A stretch of DNA of 62,336 nt from Clostridia bacterium (GTDB lineage: Bacteria; Bacillota; Clostridia; Christensenellales; Borkfalkiaceae), in the NCBI GenBank assembly GCA_017448355.1, contig JAFSLQ010000015.1, forward strand, positions 1 to 62,336, read 5' to 3'. The notes beneath the pieces were generated by a model that was given only the letters and a program-made list of their open reading frames with translations, did no database searches and was not told the origin of the DNA. This document shows, piece after piece, positions 16,951 to 26,227 of the stretch (its first letter is position 1; every line of letters begins with the position of its first letter). The translations under genes were made by a program, and so were the position numbers.

Positions 16951-17535
16951 ATGAGTTTAATAGAGTAGACTTGTTGTTTTACAGGGCATCGGATAATTGC
17001 AAACGAAAAGAAAAAAGCTATTTTCGATAAGACGAGAGAAGTCGTTATCTCTTTGATTGAAAAAGGCGTAAGGTTTTTCGGTGTCGGCGGAGCAATCGGA
17101 TACGATACGATTGCCGCACACGTTATATTGTCATTAAAAGAGCAATATCCCTTTATAAAACTTATCGTAGTTTGTCCGTGTAAAAATCAAGACTTAAAAT
17201 GGAACGAAGTCGATAAACAGGTATATAGAGATATTTTAAATTCAGCCGATAAAGTTGTCGTTTTGGCAGATACTTATTATGGCGGCTGTATGCAGGCAAG
17301 AAACAAGCATTTAGTCGATAACAGCAAATATTGCGTTTGCTATTTAGAACGCAAGCGGGGAGGAACGTATAACACCGTTCAATATGCGCAACGGCAAAAA
17401 AAAGATATTAAGTATATAAATAAGACATTCTATTCTCGATATTTAATGGATGCGTTTTGTTTGCGATACTGTAAAGGCGTTAGAGTTGTCGGTCATTATA
17501 AAAAGCGATTACTTTTAGGAATATTTGGATGGTAG
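16951..17535 (+). pseudogene. SLOG-family (DUF1273/YpsA-like) gene with N-terminal stop
   Basis: The frame encodes a Rossmann-like SLOG domain: FTGHR at about 16975, GVGGAIGYDTIAA (nucleotide-binding loop), ADKVVVLADTYYGGCMQARN and YLERKRGGTYNTVQYA. The nearest start in frame (ATG 16951) is followed after five codons by TAG (16966-16968). The conserved FTGHR start therefore can be read only past a stop, or translation begins inside the domain at TTG 17053 with no ribosome site. Family members are about 170-190 aa. I judge the gene damaged; a sequencing error or recoding would be the alternative. Confidence 0.6.
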
Positions 17536-17657
17536 ATAATAGTGATGTGTTGATTTGTTATGTTGAGCTAGGGCATAATAGTGATGCAAATTTTTGTTTA
17601 AAATACGCAATAAGTAAAAATTTACCGATAATTAATGTATTTGAATTTATAGAATAA
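17529..17657 (+). pseudogene. C-terminal remnant of a second SLOG gene
   Basis: A 42-codon frame overlapping the end of the previous gene. Its sequence (NSDVLICYVELGHNSDANFC, then KNLPIINVFEF) matches the last third of SLOG/DUF1273 proteins, where an aspartate-containing strand is followed by a loop and a conserved I-I-N strand. The N-terminal two thirds are missing. It suggests that two tandem SLOG genes have decayed here. Confidence 0.4.
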
Positions 17658-17696
17658 TACCATTATTATATAATTAATGAGTTATGATTATCAATG

Positions 17697-18539
17697 TCAT
17701 TTTTTGTTATTCATATTTCTATATTCAGTAGGAGTCATAAGTCGATATTTTTTAAAAATTTTACAAAAATAATACACATCACCGTAACCGACGGCATTGC
17801 TTATACTTTGCAGGGTATAGTCAGTTTCTATTAAAAGTGTAGATGCCTTTTTAATTCTTTCGTTGTTGATATAAGAAGAAAAATGAAGATTCATGTTTTT
17901 CTTAAATATTCTTGAGAGTCGCTCTGGGGTAATGTAAAATTTATCGCATATAAATTTTGCGTTTAAGTTTGAATTAAATAAATTATTGTTAATTGCAGAT
18001 AATATATCATTGAAATCTGAAGACTTTTTTCCCCGAATTACATTTTTGTAGATATTTGCGTTTAAAATAAAATATTTAAAAATTAAATTTAATAATTGGC
18101 AGCACACTATATTTTGAATATTTTCATTTTTGCAAAGTTCGAGTGTTTCCTTAAAATCAATTAAAATGTTATTAAATTGTTTTATGGGCAGTTTTTCAAT
18201 ATCGGATTTGCTGAAATTTGTTAAGTTGACGATGTCTTTGCAGTTTTCTCCATAAAAATTTATCCAATACACCTCTACGGGTTCATCATTTCTTTTGTTG
18301 TAATAATGTACAGGGGTGTTTGGTGGAATAAGGAAAAATTTTTTTGGATTAACTGTTACCTTTTGCTCGTTTTTAATTATAATTGTCGTTCCGGAAACAA
18401 GTAAATTAAGAGAATAATATGGATAATTTTCAGTAATATCCCAACTTGTGTCTTTTGCATGACCAATGTCGATTGCCGTGAATTTATAGGAATTGTTTAA
18501 ATGAAAGTATTCTTTTTCAATGTTAAAACTTTGCGACAT
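17697..18539 (-). CDS. AraC-family regulator
   Basis: A 280-residue regulator. The N-terminal cupin-like sensing domain (about 1-160) has PKKFFLIPPNTPVHYY. The C-terminal double helix-turn-helix (about 175-280) has LSRIFKKNMNLHFSSYINNE and ISNAVGYGDVYYFCKIFKKY. I prefer the ATG at 18539 because GAAGG lies 9 nt upstream; an ATG at 18548 is also possible. It is divergent from the secreted repeat protein and the glycoside hydrolase module, which it probably controls in response to a sugar. Confidence 0.92.
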   Translation of the reverse strand: MSQSFNIEKEYFHLNNSYKFTAIDIGHAKDTSWDITENYPYYSLNLLVSGTTIIIKNEQKVTVNPKKFFLIPPNTPVHYYNKRNDEPVEVYWINFYGENCKDIVNLTNFSKSDIEKLPIKQFNNILIDFKETLELCKNENIQNIVCCQLLNLIFKYFILNANIYKNVIRGKKSSDFNDILSAINNNLFNSNLNAKFICDKFYITPERLSRIFKKNMNLHFSSYINNERIKKASTLLIETDYTLQSISNAVGYGDVYYFCKIFKKYRLMTPTEYRNMNNKK

Positions 18540-18690
18540 ATTATTCATCCTTCATATTAGATAATATTTATTAAAATCCATTATACGTCAAAACACAAAA
18601 AAAGACAATAAAAAATCAATAAATTACATTGATTATTTTTTAAAATAAATGTAAAATATTCGTAGAATCAAAAATTGGGGGTAAAGTTGT

Positions 18691-21600
18691 ATGAAAAATG
18701 TAAACGTTGAAAGAGTTAAGATTGCTTTCTTATCTCTTGTGATGTTACTTTTTTGTATGTTTGGGATTGTCGGATTTAGTAATAATCCGGCGAGTGGAAC
18801 TGTTTTGGCAGACTCGTCAACGCAAATAGGCATAGGTTACGATAATGGAGACGGTGCCTATATGACAAGAGAGTCGAGTGTGGGACGTTTTCGCTTGGCG
18901 TTTACATCGCCAATATGTGACAAGAATTCCGGAACCGCTTCAAGTTTTCAAGCAGGAGGATTGTCGGATTTACACGGTTTGCAAGATAAATTGTTAATTG
19001 CTGGTAAAACACCGAAGGAATGGAGTGAACTTGATGTTGGTTTCTCTATTTCGTTTAGAACGAATATGGTTCCGGTTTTCAATTTTGATAAAACGAAACT
19101 TACCAACTTTGGCTTAAACTTTTTTGATGATGAAAAGTATTTTGTTTCTTTGAATGAAGATTGCGTTCTTGATAATGGCTACGGAACCGTAAAAGCGTTT
19201 TCAATTTATTCAACAGGAAACGATGGGGCTCAACAAAATAGTTGTGGAACCGATACTCTAATGATGAGAACTTTATCAACGAGACCAGAGGGACCTATTT
19301 TATATGAAGGAGGTTCTCCTTTACAGATAAAGTTTTGGTTTGAGTCGGCTGTAATTGAAAAAAATGGCAGTTCTGATGTTAATATCAACTTAAATCAATT
19401 AGAAGGTTTGCAATATTCTTTCTATTTCAATGGAAAAACTCTTGCTGAATGGAGTAAAGAAGGTGCTTTAGGTGTTATTACGGCAAGAGCAGGGGGCGGA
19501 TTTATTTTACGTTTTGACACGTCAAAATTTAGTACTGCTAATGAATATTATGTTGGTATTGATAAACCAATTGCTACAACAAAAGGCACAATTGAACCGT
19601 TTAAACTTTATATTAAGCCAAATTTAACAAGTGGTAACATAAAGGATGCAGATGGAAAAGATACTGGAAACGGTTACATTTGTTCGGACAATTTAGTTCT
19701 TGCTGATAGTACTTATCGTAAAGAAGGTCCTTTCTATTATGCAGGCGTCGTAGACAACAATCTAAGGTTCCAAATGTGGTTTAATCAAGCGGTTATAACC
19801 AGTAATATGAAGAGTGAACCAACGATTACTGCAGATGAGATGGAAGGTTTGCAAAATGCATTATATATTAATGGTAAAACTATCGCTCAATGGGAAACTG
19901 CAGGTGTTTTGAAACAAATAACAGCAAGAAGTCAGGGTGGATTTATTTTCCTTTTTGACAATGCAACTTTTGTCGATGATGATAACTACTTAATAGAAAT
20001 AAAAGAGTCTACTACAACAAAACTTGGAACTGTTCAACCGTTCTGTTATTGGATTAAAGCTGGATATACTTTCGGTAATATTAAGTCAAATGATGGAACG
20101 AGTTATAACGGAAACGGTTATCCTTATGAAAATTTGGGGGATATAGGTTTATCAAACAGAACGGAAGGCCCATTCTATTTTGAAAAGACTACAAATACAG
20201 TCTTACCTATGAAAATGTGGTTCGCAAACAATGTTATTCAAGCAAACGGAAGTTCTGACGTTTCTATCACGGTTGATAAGATGGAAGGTTTGCAAAATGC
20301 CTTGTATGTAAACGGAAAATCTCTTGCTACATGGGCAAATGAAGGTATACTTACCGGAATAACGGCAAGAGCAAACGGTGGATTTATATTCAATTTTGCA
20401 CTCGGCGAAGGAAAATTTGATTATTCTGACAACTACTTGTTTGAATTGAAAAACGACGTTATGACAAGTAAGGGTGTAGTAAAAGCATTTAGTTATTGGA
20501 TTAAAGCTGGATATACTTTCGGTAATATTAAGTCAAATGATGGAACGAGTTATAACGGAAACGGTTATCCTTATGAAAATTTGGGGGATATAGGTTTATC
20601 AAACAGAACTGAAGGACCTTTCCGTTTTGAAAAGACTAATGCTACGGTTTTACCTATGAAGATGTGGTTTGCAAACAATGTTATTCAAGCAAACGGAAGT
20701 TCTGACGTTTCTATCACGGTTGATAAGATGGAAGGTTTGCAAAATGCATTGTATGTAAACGGAAAATCTCTTGCTACATGGGCAAATGAAGGTATACTTA
20801 CCGGAATAACGGCAAGAACAAACGGTGGATTTATATTCAATTTTGCTCTTGGTGAAAATAAATTTGATTATTCAAAAGATTATACTATTGAATTAACGAA
20901 AGATGTTTTGACAAGCAAAGGAATTGTAAAAACTTTCAAGTGGTGGATTAAGAATAATTATACTCTCGGAAATGTTTTAAGTGATTCTGGAGAATATGAA
21001 GGAAATGCATTTGATTACAACGATTTGCCTGAAATAACAATTGAATATAATGCAAATGGCGGTGAGGGAACGATGACCGGCACGACGTTGAGTTATGGTT
21101 CTGCTTATACAGTTTTGACAAATTTATTTACAAAAGAAGGGTTTGATTTCTTGGGCTTTTCAAAAACCTTAAACGGAACGGTTGATTATAATTCCGATGA
21201 TGTTTTGTATTTATATAAAGGTCAAGACTTAGAAACATTGGAAGACGAAACCATTACGTTATATGCGGTATGGAAAGAACAAGTTGAATTTACTCTTTCA
21301 ACTGCAACGTTTGAAATTCGTAAAGATGGAACGACCAACACTTTGAAATTTATGTTCAGCAACGGAACTTCTACTGCTCCAATTATAGCAACGGATTCCG
21401 GAGAGAATATCAATTTATCAATTAGCAAATTGGAAGGTGGTTTAGAAAATTACTTATCAATTGACGGAAAATCCTTATCGGATTGGGGTGTATTGCTTGG
21501 TAATGATTTGACAGTAGGAAACCGTGCGACACAAAATGGTGTAACAAATGGTAGATTTGCTATTAGATTCCCTGTTTCTGCTCTTGGCAATAACGATTTT

Positions 21601-21711
21601 GGTGGTAAAAACTTTGTTGTTGAATTATCACAAGATGTTGAAACATCTCAAGGAACTGTTAAAGCATTCAAGGCACTTTTAGGTTATGTGAAAAAAACAA
21701 TTGTTTTATGA
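18691..21711 (+). CDS. large secreted repeat protein
   Basis: A 1006-residue exported protein. The signal peptide spans about residues 1-40 (hydrophobic IAFLSLVMLLFCMFGIVG, then ALAD-like LAD). The body has about five related units of about 150 residues, each with EGP(F/I) ... MEGLQNALY(V/I)NGK ... GGFIF. The third and fourth units are nearly identical at the DNA level with an offset of 447 bp. An InlB/Listeria-Bacteroides repeat follows at about residues 785-870 (ITIEYNANGGEGTM ... ITLYAVWKE), then a last diverged unit. No sortase signal or membrane anchor is seen. It is likely a surface or released adhesin or glycan-binding protein of the carbohydrate module. The start follows GGGGG. Confidence 0.85.
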   Translation: MKNVNVERVKIAFLSLVMLLFCMFGIVGFSNNPASGTVLADSSTQIGIGYDNGDGAYMTRESSVGRFRLAFTSPICDKNSGTASSFQAGGLSDLHGLQDKLLIAGKTPKEWSELDVGFSISFRTNMVPVFNFDKTKLTNFGLNFFDDEKYFVSLNEDCVLDNGYGTVKAFSIYSTGNDGAQQNSCGTDTLMMRTLSTRPEGPILYEGGSPLQIKFWFESAVIEKNGSSDVNINLNQLEGLQYSFYFNGKTLAEWSKEGALGVITARAGGGFILRFDTSKFSTANEYYVGIDKPIATTKGTIEPFKLYIKPNLTSGNIKDADGKDTGNGYICSDNLVLADSTYRKEGPFYYAGVVDNNLRFQMWFNQAVITSNMKSEPTITADEMEGLQNALYINGKTIAQWETAGVLKQITARSQGGFIFLFDNATFVDDDNYLIEIKESTTTKLGTVQPFCYWIKAGYTFGNIKSNDGTSYNGNGYPYENLGDIGLSNRTEGPFYFEKTTNTVLPMKMWFANNVIQANGSSDVSITVDKMEGLQNALYVNGKSLATWANEGILTGITARANGGFIFNFALGEGKFDYSDNYLFELKNDVMTSKGVVKAFSYWIKAGYTFGNIKSNDGTSYNGNGYPYENLGDIGLSNRTEGPFRFEKTNATVLPMKMWFANNVIQANGSSDVSITVDKMEGLQNALYVNGKSLATWANEGILTGITARTNGGFIFNFALGENKFDYSKDYTIELTKDVLTSKGIVKTFKWWIKNNYTLGNVLSDSGEYEGNAFDYNDLPEITIEYNANGGEGTMTGTTLSYGSAYTVLTNLFTKEGFDFLGFSKTLNGTVDYNSDDVLYLYKGQDLETLEDETITLYAVWKEQVEFTLSTATFEIRKDGTTNTLKFMFSNGTSTAPIIATDSGENINLSISKLEGGLENYLSIDGKSLSDWGVLLGNDLTVGNRATQNGVTNGRFAIRFPVSALGNNDFGGKNFVVELSQDVETSQGTVKAFKALLGYVKKTIVL
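20046..20847 (+). repeat. 447-bp near-identical tandem repeat in the secreted gene
   Basis: The segment from 20046 recurs from 20493. The first 116 nt match exactly as far as I can read, and the following stretch to about 20847 has only scattered differences. The unit is 149 codons. It marks recent duplication by unequal recombination or slippage and makes copy-number variation likely. Confidence 0.85.
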
Positions 21712-22031
21712 ATAAAGTGCATCCATTTAGGGATGGAGAAAATTGTGGGAATCCTCAATTTATGCATGGGGCAGAATCTTTCAATGGACATTCTCATCAT
21801 AACAACCATAATGATATGGCAAAAATATTTTGTATAGAGAATCATTTAATTGAAATGTCGGGAACTGACACGCATTGTTTTGATCAGCCGATTAATGCTG
21901 GAATATACGTTCCGAATTCAGTTGACAATATGGAACAATTTGTCTATTATATTTTTACGGGCAAACAAGAATTAATCTGTAATTATGATTTATATCATAA
22001 GGCATATATGGATTATAAAAATAAGCAATAA
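21708..22031 (+). pseudogene. PHP-domain phosphoesterase fragment (C-terminal part)
   Basis: A 107-codon frame overlapping the previous stop by ATGA. It contains HPFRDG, HGAESFNGHSHHNNHN and MSGTDTHCFDQ, the pattern of the C-terminal half of PHP metal-dependent phosphoesterases (AHPFR, G-E-x-F/Y-N, GSD-x-H). The N-terminal HxH metal motif and about half the domain are missing, so catalysis is unlikely. It may be a remnant kept by its position, or a repurposed small protein. Confidence 0.55.
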
Positions 22032-22054
22032 ATAAATTTTAGGAAGTGATACAC

Positions 22055-23470
22055 ATGAAACAATATATTTTACCTAAAAAAATAGTTTTAGAAGAACAAA
22101 TGGATAATTCATCAAATCTATTTATTAAAAAACATTTACAAATAGAATTAAACGAACAGTTTTATTCTGTATTAAATGCGAATGGATATATTGTTTTGGA
22201 TTTTGGTAAAGAATTGTGTGGAGGCGTTCGCTTACTGACTTTCTGGACAGGGAATAGCCGTCAAATTAAATTACATATTAGATTTGGAGAAAGTCTAACA
22301 GAATGTTGTTCTAATATTGGTGATAAAAATGCCACAAATGACCATTCTCCAAGAGATTTTTTTGTAAATGTTCCTTTTCTTTCCGATTTAACGTTTGGGC
22401 AAACAGGATTTAGATTCGTTAGAATTGATAACGTTTCTAATGAGTATATTCAATTCAAAAGTATCCTTGCTGAAAATAATATTTTTTATCGGAAAACGAT
22501 TTACAATTATAATGGTAAAGATGTAGTTATTAAAAAAATATTTAATACGGCAAAAAGAACAATAAATTTATGTGCGAGTGGTAATTTTATATGGGATGGT
22601 ATAAAAAGAGATAGGATTGTATGGATAGGAGATATGCATCCCGAAATGTTGGCACTTGTAACACTATATGGAGAATTAAAAATAATTGAAGATTCTTTAG
22701 ATTTTGTCAAAGAACAAACTCCATTACCAAATTGGATGAATAATTTTCCAACATATTCTATGTGGTGGATAATTATTGTTGCAGATTATTTTATCAGAAC
22801 AAATAATAGAAAATTTGCCTTTAATCAATTAGAGTATATGAAAGGATTAATTAAGCAAATGAATGATTGTGTACAAGATGATGGAACAATTAATTATCCT
22901 CACTATTTTGTTGATTGGCAAACATCGGGAAGTATAGACGAAAAGCAGGGAGTTAGATGTATAAATATAATTGCCTGTAAAAAAGCGATTGGATTTTTAG
23001 AAGGTTTTAATGAAGATGCGGTTGTCGCAAAAGAAATGCTATCAAAACTTTTAAAAAAAGAAATTGTCGTGGAAAGACAAAAACAGGTTATAGGATTAAA
23101 ATATTTTGCAGTAGGGTTAAATGAAAAAGATAAGAAAAAACTTTTAGAAAACGGAGTAAATGGATTTTCTACCTTTATGAGTTATTATATCTTAAAAGCG
23201 ATAGCGTCTTTTGATAAAGAAAAAGCCGTAGAAATGCTTAAAGAGTATTACGGCGCGATGCTAAATAAAGGCGCTACTACTTTTTGGGAAGATTTCGATA
23301 TAAGGTGGACGGAGAACTCTTGTCGAATAGACGAATTCCCGAAGGCGGGCGAGAAAGACATACACGGCGATTTTGGGGCGCATTGTTATATAGGATTTAG
23401 ACACAGTCTTTGCCACGGGTGGTCCGCGGGAATAATAAAGTTTATTAAAGAGATAGATAATGGCGTTTAA
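22055..23470 (+). CDS. alpha-L-rhamnosidase-like glycoside hydrolase (GH78-like)
   Basis: A 471-residue protein resembling the (alpha/alpha)6 barrel of family GH78, with an N-terminal beta domain. Signature region: WDGIKRDRIVWIGDMHPE (about residues 182-200), the part of GH78 that carries the general acid region (D/E-x-x-K-R-D-R-x-x-W-x-G-D). Further conserved parts are TFWEDFDIRW and LCHGWSAGIIKF. It is shorter than classical GH78 enzymes (700-1000 aa), lacking extra N-terminal domains. No signal peptide, so it is cytosolic and would act on imported oligosaccharides. I chose ATG 22055 because AGGA is better placed for it than for GTG 22046. Confidence 0.8.
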   Translation: MKQYILPKKIVLEEQMDNSSNLFIKKHLQIELNEQFYSVLNANGYIVLDFGKELCGGVRLLTFWTGNSRQIKLHIRFGESLTECCSNIGDKNATNDHSPRDFFVNVPFLSDLTFGQTGFRFVRIDNVSNEYIQFKSILAENNIFYRKTIYNYNGKDVVIKKIFNTAKRTINLCASGNFIWDGIKRDRIVWIGDMHPEMLALVTLYGELKIIEDSLDFVKEQTPLPNWMNNFPTYSMWWIIIVADYFIRTNNRKFAFNQLEYMKGLIKQMNDCVQDDGTINYPHYFVDWQTSGSIDEKQGVRCINIIACKKAIGFLEGFNEDAVVAKEMLSKLLKKEIVVERQKQVIGLKYFAVGLNEKDKKKLLENGVNGFSTFMSYYILKAIASFDKEKAVEMLKEYYGAMLNKGATTFWEDFDIRWTENSCRIDEFPKAGEKDIHGDFGAHCYIGFRHSLCHGWSAGIIKFIKEIDNGV

Positions 23471-23540
23471 GGTCAACAAACTTGGCGATTACGATTTAAT
23501 GCTTGATTTCTATAACAAACGGTGGATAAAAATTAAATGA
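23460..23540 (+). CDS. small frame coupling rhamnosidase and mutarotase genes
   Basis: A 26-codon frame whose ATG overlaps the rhamnosidase stop and whose TGA overlaps the mutarotase start (ATGA). Nothing is recognised in the peptide (LGDYDLMLDFYNKRW). It could be a translational relay that couples the neighbours, or the leftover end of a deleted gene. Confidence 0.3.
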   Translation: MAFKVNKLGDYDLMLDFYNKRWIKIK

Positions 23541-24502
23541 AAACATATACAATAACAAACGGAGACATAAGTTTGACGGTTTCCGACTATGGCGTAACGA
23601 TATTATCGTTAAAGTATAAGGGTAAAGAGATGACTTTGGGCTACGATGATATAGACGAATATAAAAAACAGGACGGGTATTTGGGCGCTACCATAGGAAG
23701 ATTTGCGAACAGAATTGCAAACGGCAGTTTTACTTTTAACGGTGTAAAATACGATTTGTATAAAAACTTTGGCAACAGTTCTCTGCACGGCGGTAAAGTC
23801 GGATTTAATTCGGTAATATGGGACGTAAAAGCAAAAGATAATATTATAACTGCAGTATATAATTCCAAGGATATGGAAGAAGGTTATCCGGGTAATTTAA
23901 GAGTACAGGTAGAATTTTGCGTAAATACCGACGGTATTGTATTATCGTATACAGTCCAAAGCGATAAAGACACCGTAATAAATCTTACGAATCATACTTA
24001 TTTTAACCTTTCAGAAGGTAAAGAGAGTGTAGAAAATCATTATTTAACGTTAAACGCCGATTATTTTACCCCGATTGATAACGAATATATTCCTACGGGT
24101 GAAATTCGTGATGTGGCGAACACACCGTTTGATTTTAGAAAGGCAAAAATGATAGGCGAAAGAATAAACGATACTGACGAGCAGTTGCGTTTTGCGGGCG
24201 GGTACGACCATAATTTTGTAATAAACGGCAATGGGTTCAGAAAGTTTGCGGAAGTTTGTTCTGAAACGAGCGGAATAACCATGACCTGTTATACAGATAT
24301 GCCGGGAGTACAGTTTTATAGCGGAAATTTTCTGACTGATAGAAATGGACGCAATGGGCAGACAATTAAATGGAGAGACGGTTTGTGTTTAGAAACACAG
24401 TTTTTTCCGAATTCAGTCAACGAACCAAAATTTCCTTTATATGTGCTAAAAGCAGGGGAAAAATTCCAAAGTAAAACTGAATATAGGTTTAAGCAAAAAT
24501 AA
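23537..24502 (+). CDS. aldose 1-epimerase (galactose mutarotase)
   Basis: A 321-residue cytosolic enzyme that interconverts the alpha and beta anomers of aldoses. The substrate-site motifs are present: GRFANRIANGSF, NFGNSSLHGG, VINLTNHTYFNL (catalytic His) and LCLETQFFPNSVNEPKFP (catalytic Glu, near residue 287). It is full length. It follows the rhamnosidase gene and would process the released sugar. The AraC-secreted protein-GH78-mutarotase set therefore reads as a small glycan-use module. Confidence 0.93.
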   Translation: MKTYTITNGDISLTVSDYGVTILSLKYKGKEMTLGYDDIDEYKKQDGYLGATIGRFANRIANGSFTFNGVKYDLYKNFGNSSLHGGKVGFNSVIWDVKAKDNIITAVYNSKDMEEGYPGNLRVQVEFCVNTDGIVLSYTVQSDKDTVINLTNHTYFNLSEGKESVENHYLTLNADYFTPIDNEYIPTGEIRDVANTPFDFRKAKMIGERINDTDEQLRFAGGYDHNFVINGNGFRKFAEVCSETSGITMTCYTDMPGVQFYSGNFLTDRNGRNGQTIKWRDGLCLETQFFPNSVNEPKFPLYVLKAGEKFQSKTEYRFKQK

Positions 24503-24630
24503 ATTATTTATAATGATATTAAAAATTCAAATAGAAGAAGAGAAGTTTGAAATTGATGTTTCTGACACTTTGGTTTTATTTTTCTGTTTTGAATAAATTA
24601 AACAATGGCAAAGGATGAATATAATAAATA

Positions 24631-24885
24631 ATGTTTTTATTTTTTGTCAGGCACGGGTTGCCTGATTATGAACACGATTGTTTAACAAGCGAAGGTGTAA
24701 AACAGGCAAAAGTGCTTGCGGACAGATTTGCGATTTTGGGGCTTGATAAAATTTATTCTTCTACTATGGGTAGGGCGATTGAAACTGCAGGCTATACCGC
24801 CGATGCCTTGAAACTTGCGGTTGAAGGCGTAGATTTTGCGAGAGAAGATTTGATCGGCGAAGAGCAAAAAACACGCAATTTTTAG
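24631..24885 (+). pseudogene. truncated histidine phosphatase
   Basis: The 84 codons hold only the start of a histidine phosphatase/phosphoglycerate mutase-type protein: FVRHGLPDYEHD (RHG phosphohistidine motif), LTSEGVKQAKVLADRF, and YSSTMGRAIETA. Family members run about 190-230 aa, with a second catalytic histidine in the missing part. The last residues (EEQKTRNF) diverge, so the gene was cut at about residue 78. Confidence 0.7.
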
Positions 24886-24908
24886 GAGCGATAAGAGTAA
24901 AATAATCT

Positions 24909-25373
24909 ATGTTATTAAGGAATTTTACTGATGCAGATTTTGAATATATAAAACACAATTGGACAAGTACTGAAAGAATTATAGGTACAACTTTTCCTAA
25001 TAGTTTTAAAGATTATCAAGCCCTTATACGCAAATGGGGTACGCGTGAGTATAACGGAAAGTATTTTGAGCAGTTTATTATAATTGACAATTTAATACCG
25101 GTTGGACTATGTTCGTTGATGGAACAGACTAAAGGGTCTGTAAGTATCGGTGTTATAATTGATAAAAATTTTTGGAGAAAAGGGTATTGCACGCGTGCTT
25201 GTTCAGAACTTGTAAAAATAGCAAAAGAAAAAGGTTATAAAAAAGCGATTGCAGGTGTCGGAGAGTTTAATACCCCAAGCATAGAGTTTTGTAAAAAGTT
25301 TGGATTTACTTATAAAGAAACGAATATTAATAAAAAAGATAGAAAGCAATTAAACTTTGAAATGAATATTTGA
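24909..25373 (+). CDS. GNAT-family N-acetyltransferase
   Basis: A 154-residue acetyl-CoA-dependent acetyltransferase of the RimJ/RimL-like GNAT type. The typical start LLRNFTDADFEYI is followed by the acetyl-CoA loop region IGVIIDKNFWRKGYCTRACS and the end strand SIEFCKKFGFTYKET. It is cytosolic. No clear operon partner; the truncated phosphatase gene lies 23 nt upstream. The acceptor is unknown. Confidence 0.85.
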   Translation: MLLRNFTDADFEYIKHNWTSTERIIGTTFPNSFKDYQALIRKWGTREYNGKYFEQFIIIDNLIPVGLCSLMEQTKGSVSIGVIIDKNFWRKGYCTRACSELVKIAKEKGYKKAIAGVGEFNTPSIEFCKKFGFTYKETNINKKDRKQLNFEMNI

Positions 25374-25510
25374 AGGATAGAATAAGTTATAAAAGAAACA
25401 AAAGATAAAGCCCTTAGTAAAGGGTATTGCGTACGAAAGAGATATAAAACTTAACCAAAGCAATACTCTTTATAGATAAAACGACGGACATTATTTTTTT
25501 AACCTACTAC

Positions 25511-25546
25511 GACTGTAAGGAGTAAAAACTCTTTACAGTCTTTTTT
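25511..25546 (+). terminator. terminator
   Basis: Arms GACTGTAAGGAGT and ACTCTTTACAGTC around AAAA, then six T. The 25374-25510 stretch upstream shows no gene. Confidence 0.8.
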
Positions 25547-25576
25547 ATATTATAAAAAACTCGAAAAACTTTTTTT

Positions 25577-25613
25577 GCACTGACAGGCATTGTCAGTGCA
25601 GAAGTAATAAAAT
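25577..25613 (+). promoter_or_regulatory. palindromic operator and -10 box upstream of the HTH gene
   Basis: Perfect inverted repeat GCACTGACA (25577-25585) and TGTCAGTGC (25591-25599) with 5-nt centre GGCAT. Twelve nt after TGTCA comes TAAAAT (25608-25613). The same TGACA-N5-TGTCA-N12-(-10 box) layout occurs at 48916-48948 and 54348-54380. It probably binds a dimeric repressor or activator. Confidence 0.55.
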
Positions 25614-25632
25614 ATAAGAAACCAAGGGGAAA

Positions 25633-25965
25633 ATGAGAAGTAGATTTATTCAAAATGAGATATTGGTTTTACTTTCGGATAAAAATGTGCATACGGCGCA
25701 AGAAATAGCAGATACGCTTGAGATAAGTGTAGGGACAGTTTACAGACATATCAACGATTTATCGGGATCGTACCCTATAACTACGGGGTGTTCGAGTTCT
25801 TTTAGAGGGATCAGGTTGTTATACAACAATCCCGACGAACAAATTTTCAGCGAATGGGAAATAAGTTTTTTAATATCTATTTTCCCGACGGATAAAAACG
25901 AGTCAAAGGCAAAAAGTCTTTTGAAAAAATTATACGATTTAAAACAAGCGAGTTGTTTTGAATAA
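25633..25965 (+). CDS. small HTH regulator
   Basis: A 110-residue protein with a winged helix-turn-helix (about 5-50: EILVLLSDKNVHTAQEIADT, then LEISVGTVYRHINDL), of the HTH_11/DeoR type. The rest is a short helical tail. The longer WYL or sugar-binding domains of that family are missing. The start follows AAGGGG. Because the palindrome lies directly in its promoter, autoregulation is likely. Confidence 0.7.
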   Translation: MRSRFIQNEILVLLSDKNVHTAQEIADTLEISVGTVYRHINDLSGSYPITTGCSSSFRGIRLLYNNPDEQIFSEWEISFLISIFPTDKNESKAKSLLKKLYDLKQASCFE

Positions 25966-25989
25966 AAATAAGAAAGGAGAATAGGCGGG

Positions 25990-26136
25990 ATGAAATACGC
26001 AATGTGTCCTAAGTGCGGAAGAAAACTTTGCAGAGGCGGCATGGGGTCGGAAATAGAAATAGAGTGCCCTAAATGCCATAAAGTTTTCCACGTTCATATA
26101 GAGGAAAACGATATACATATAAGAATAAACCACTAA
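25990..26136 (+). CDS. 48-residue zinc-ribbon protein
   Basis: A small protein with two cysteine pairs, CPKCGRKL and CPKCHKVFHVH, forming a zinc ribbon like phage Mu Com or the translation-coupled Com family. Its start lies about 25 nt after the HTH gene, with AAAGGAG upstream, so the two are probably cotranscribed. It could be an adaptor that binds nucleic acid or another protein. Confidence 0.6.
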   Translation: MKYAMCPKCGRKLCRGGMGSEIEIECPKCHKVFHVHIEENDIHIRINH

Positions 26137-26227
26137 AAAACTAATAACTGAATAATTTTGGCATAAGGTTCCGTTGAACGCTTATGCTAACGCTTTGTAG
26201 AGATTGAACTTAAAAATTGTTAAGAGG

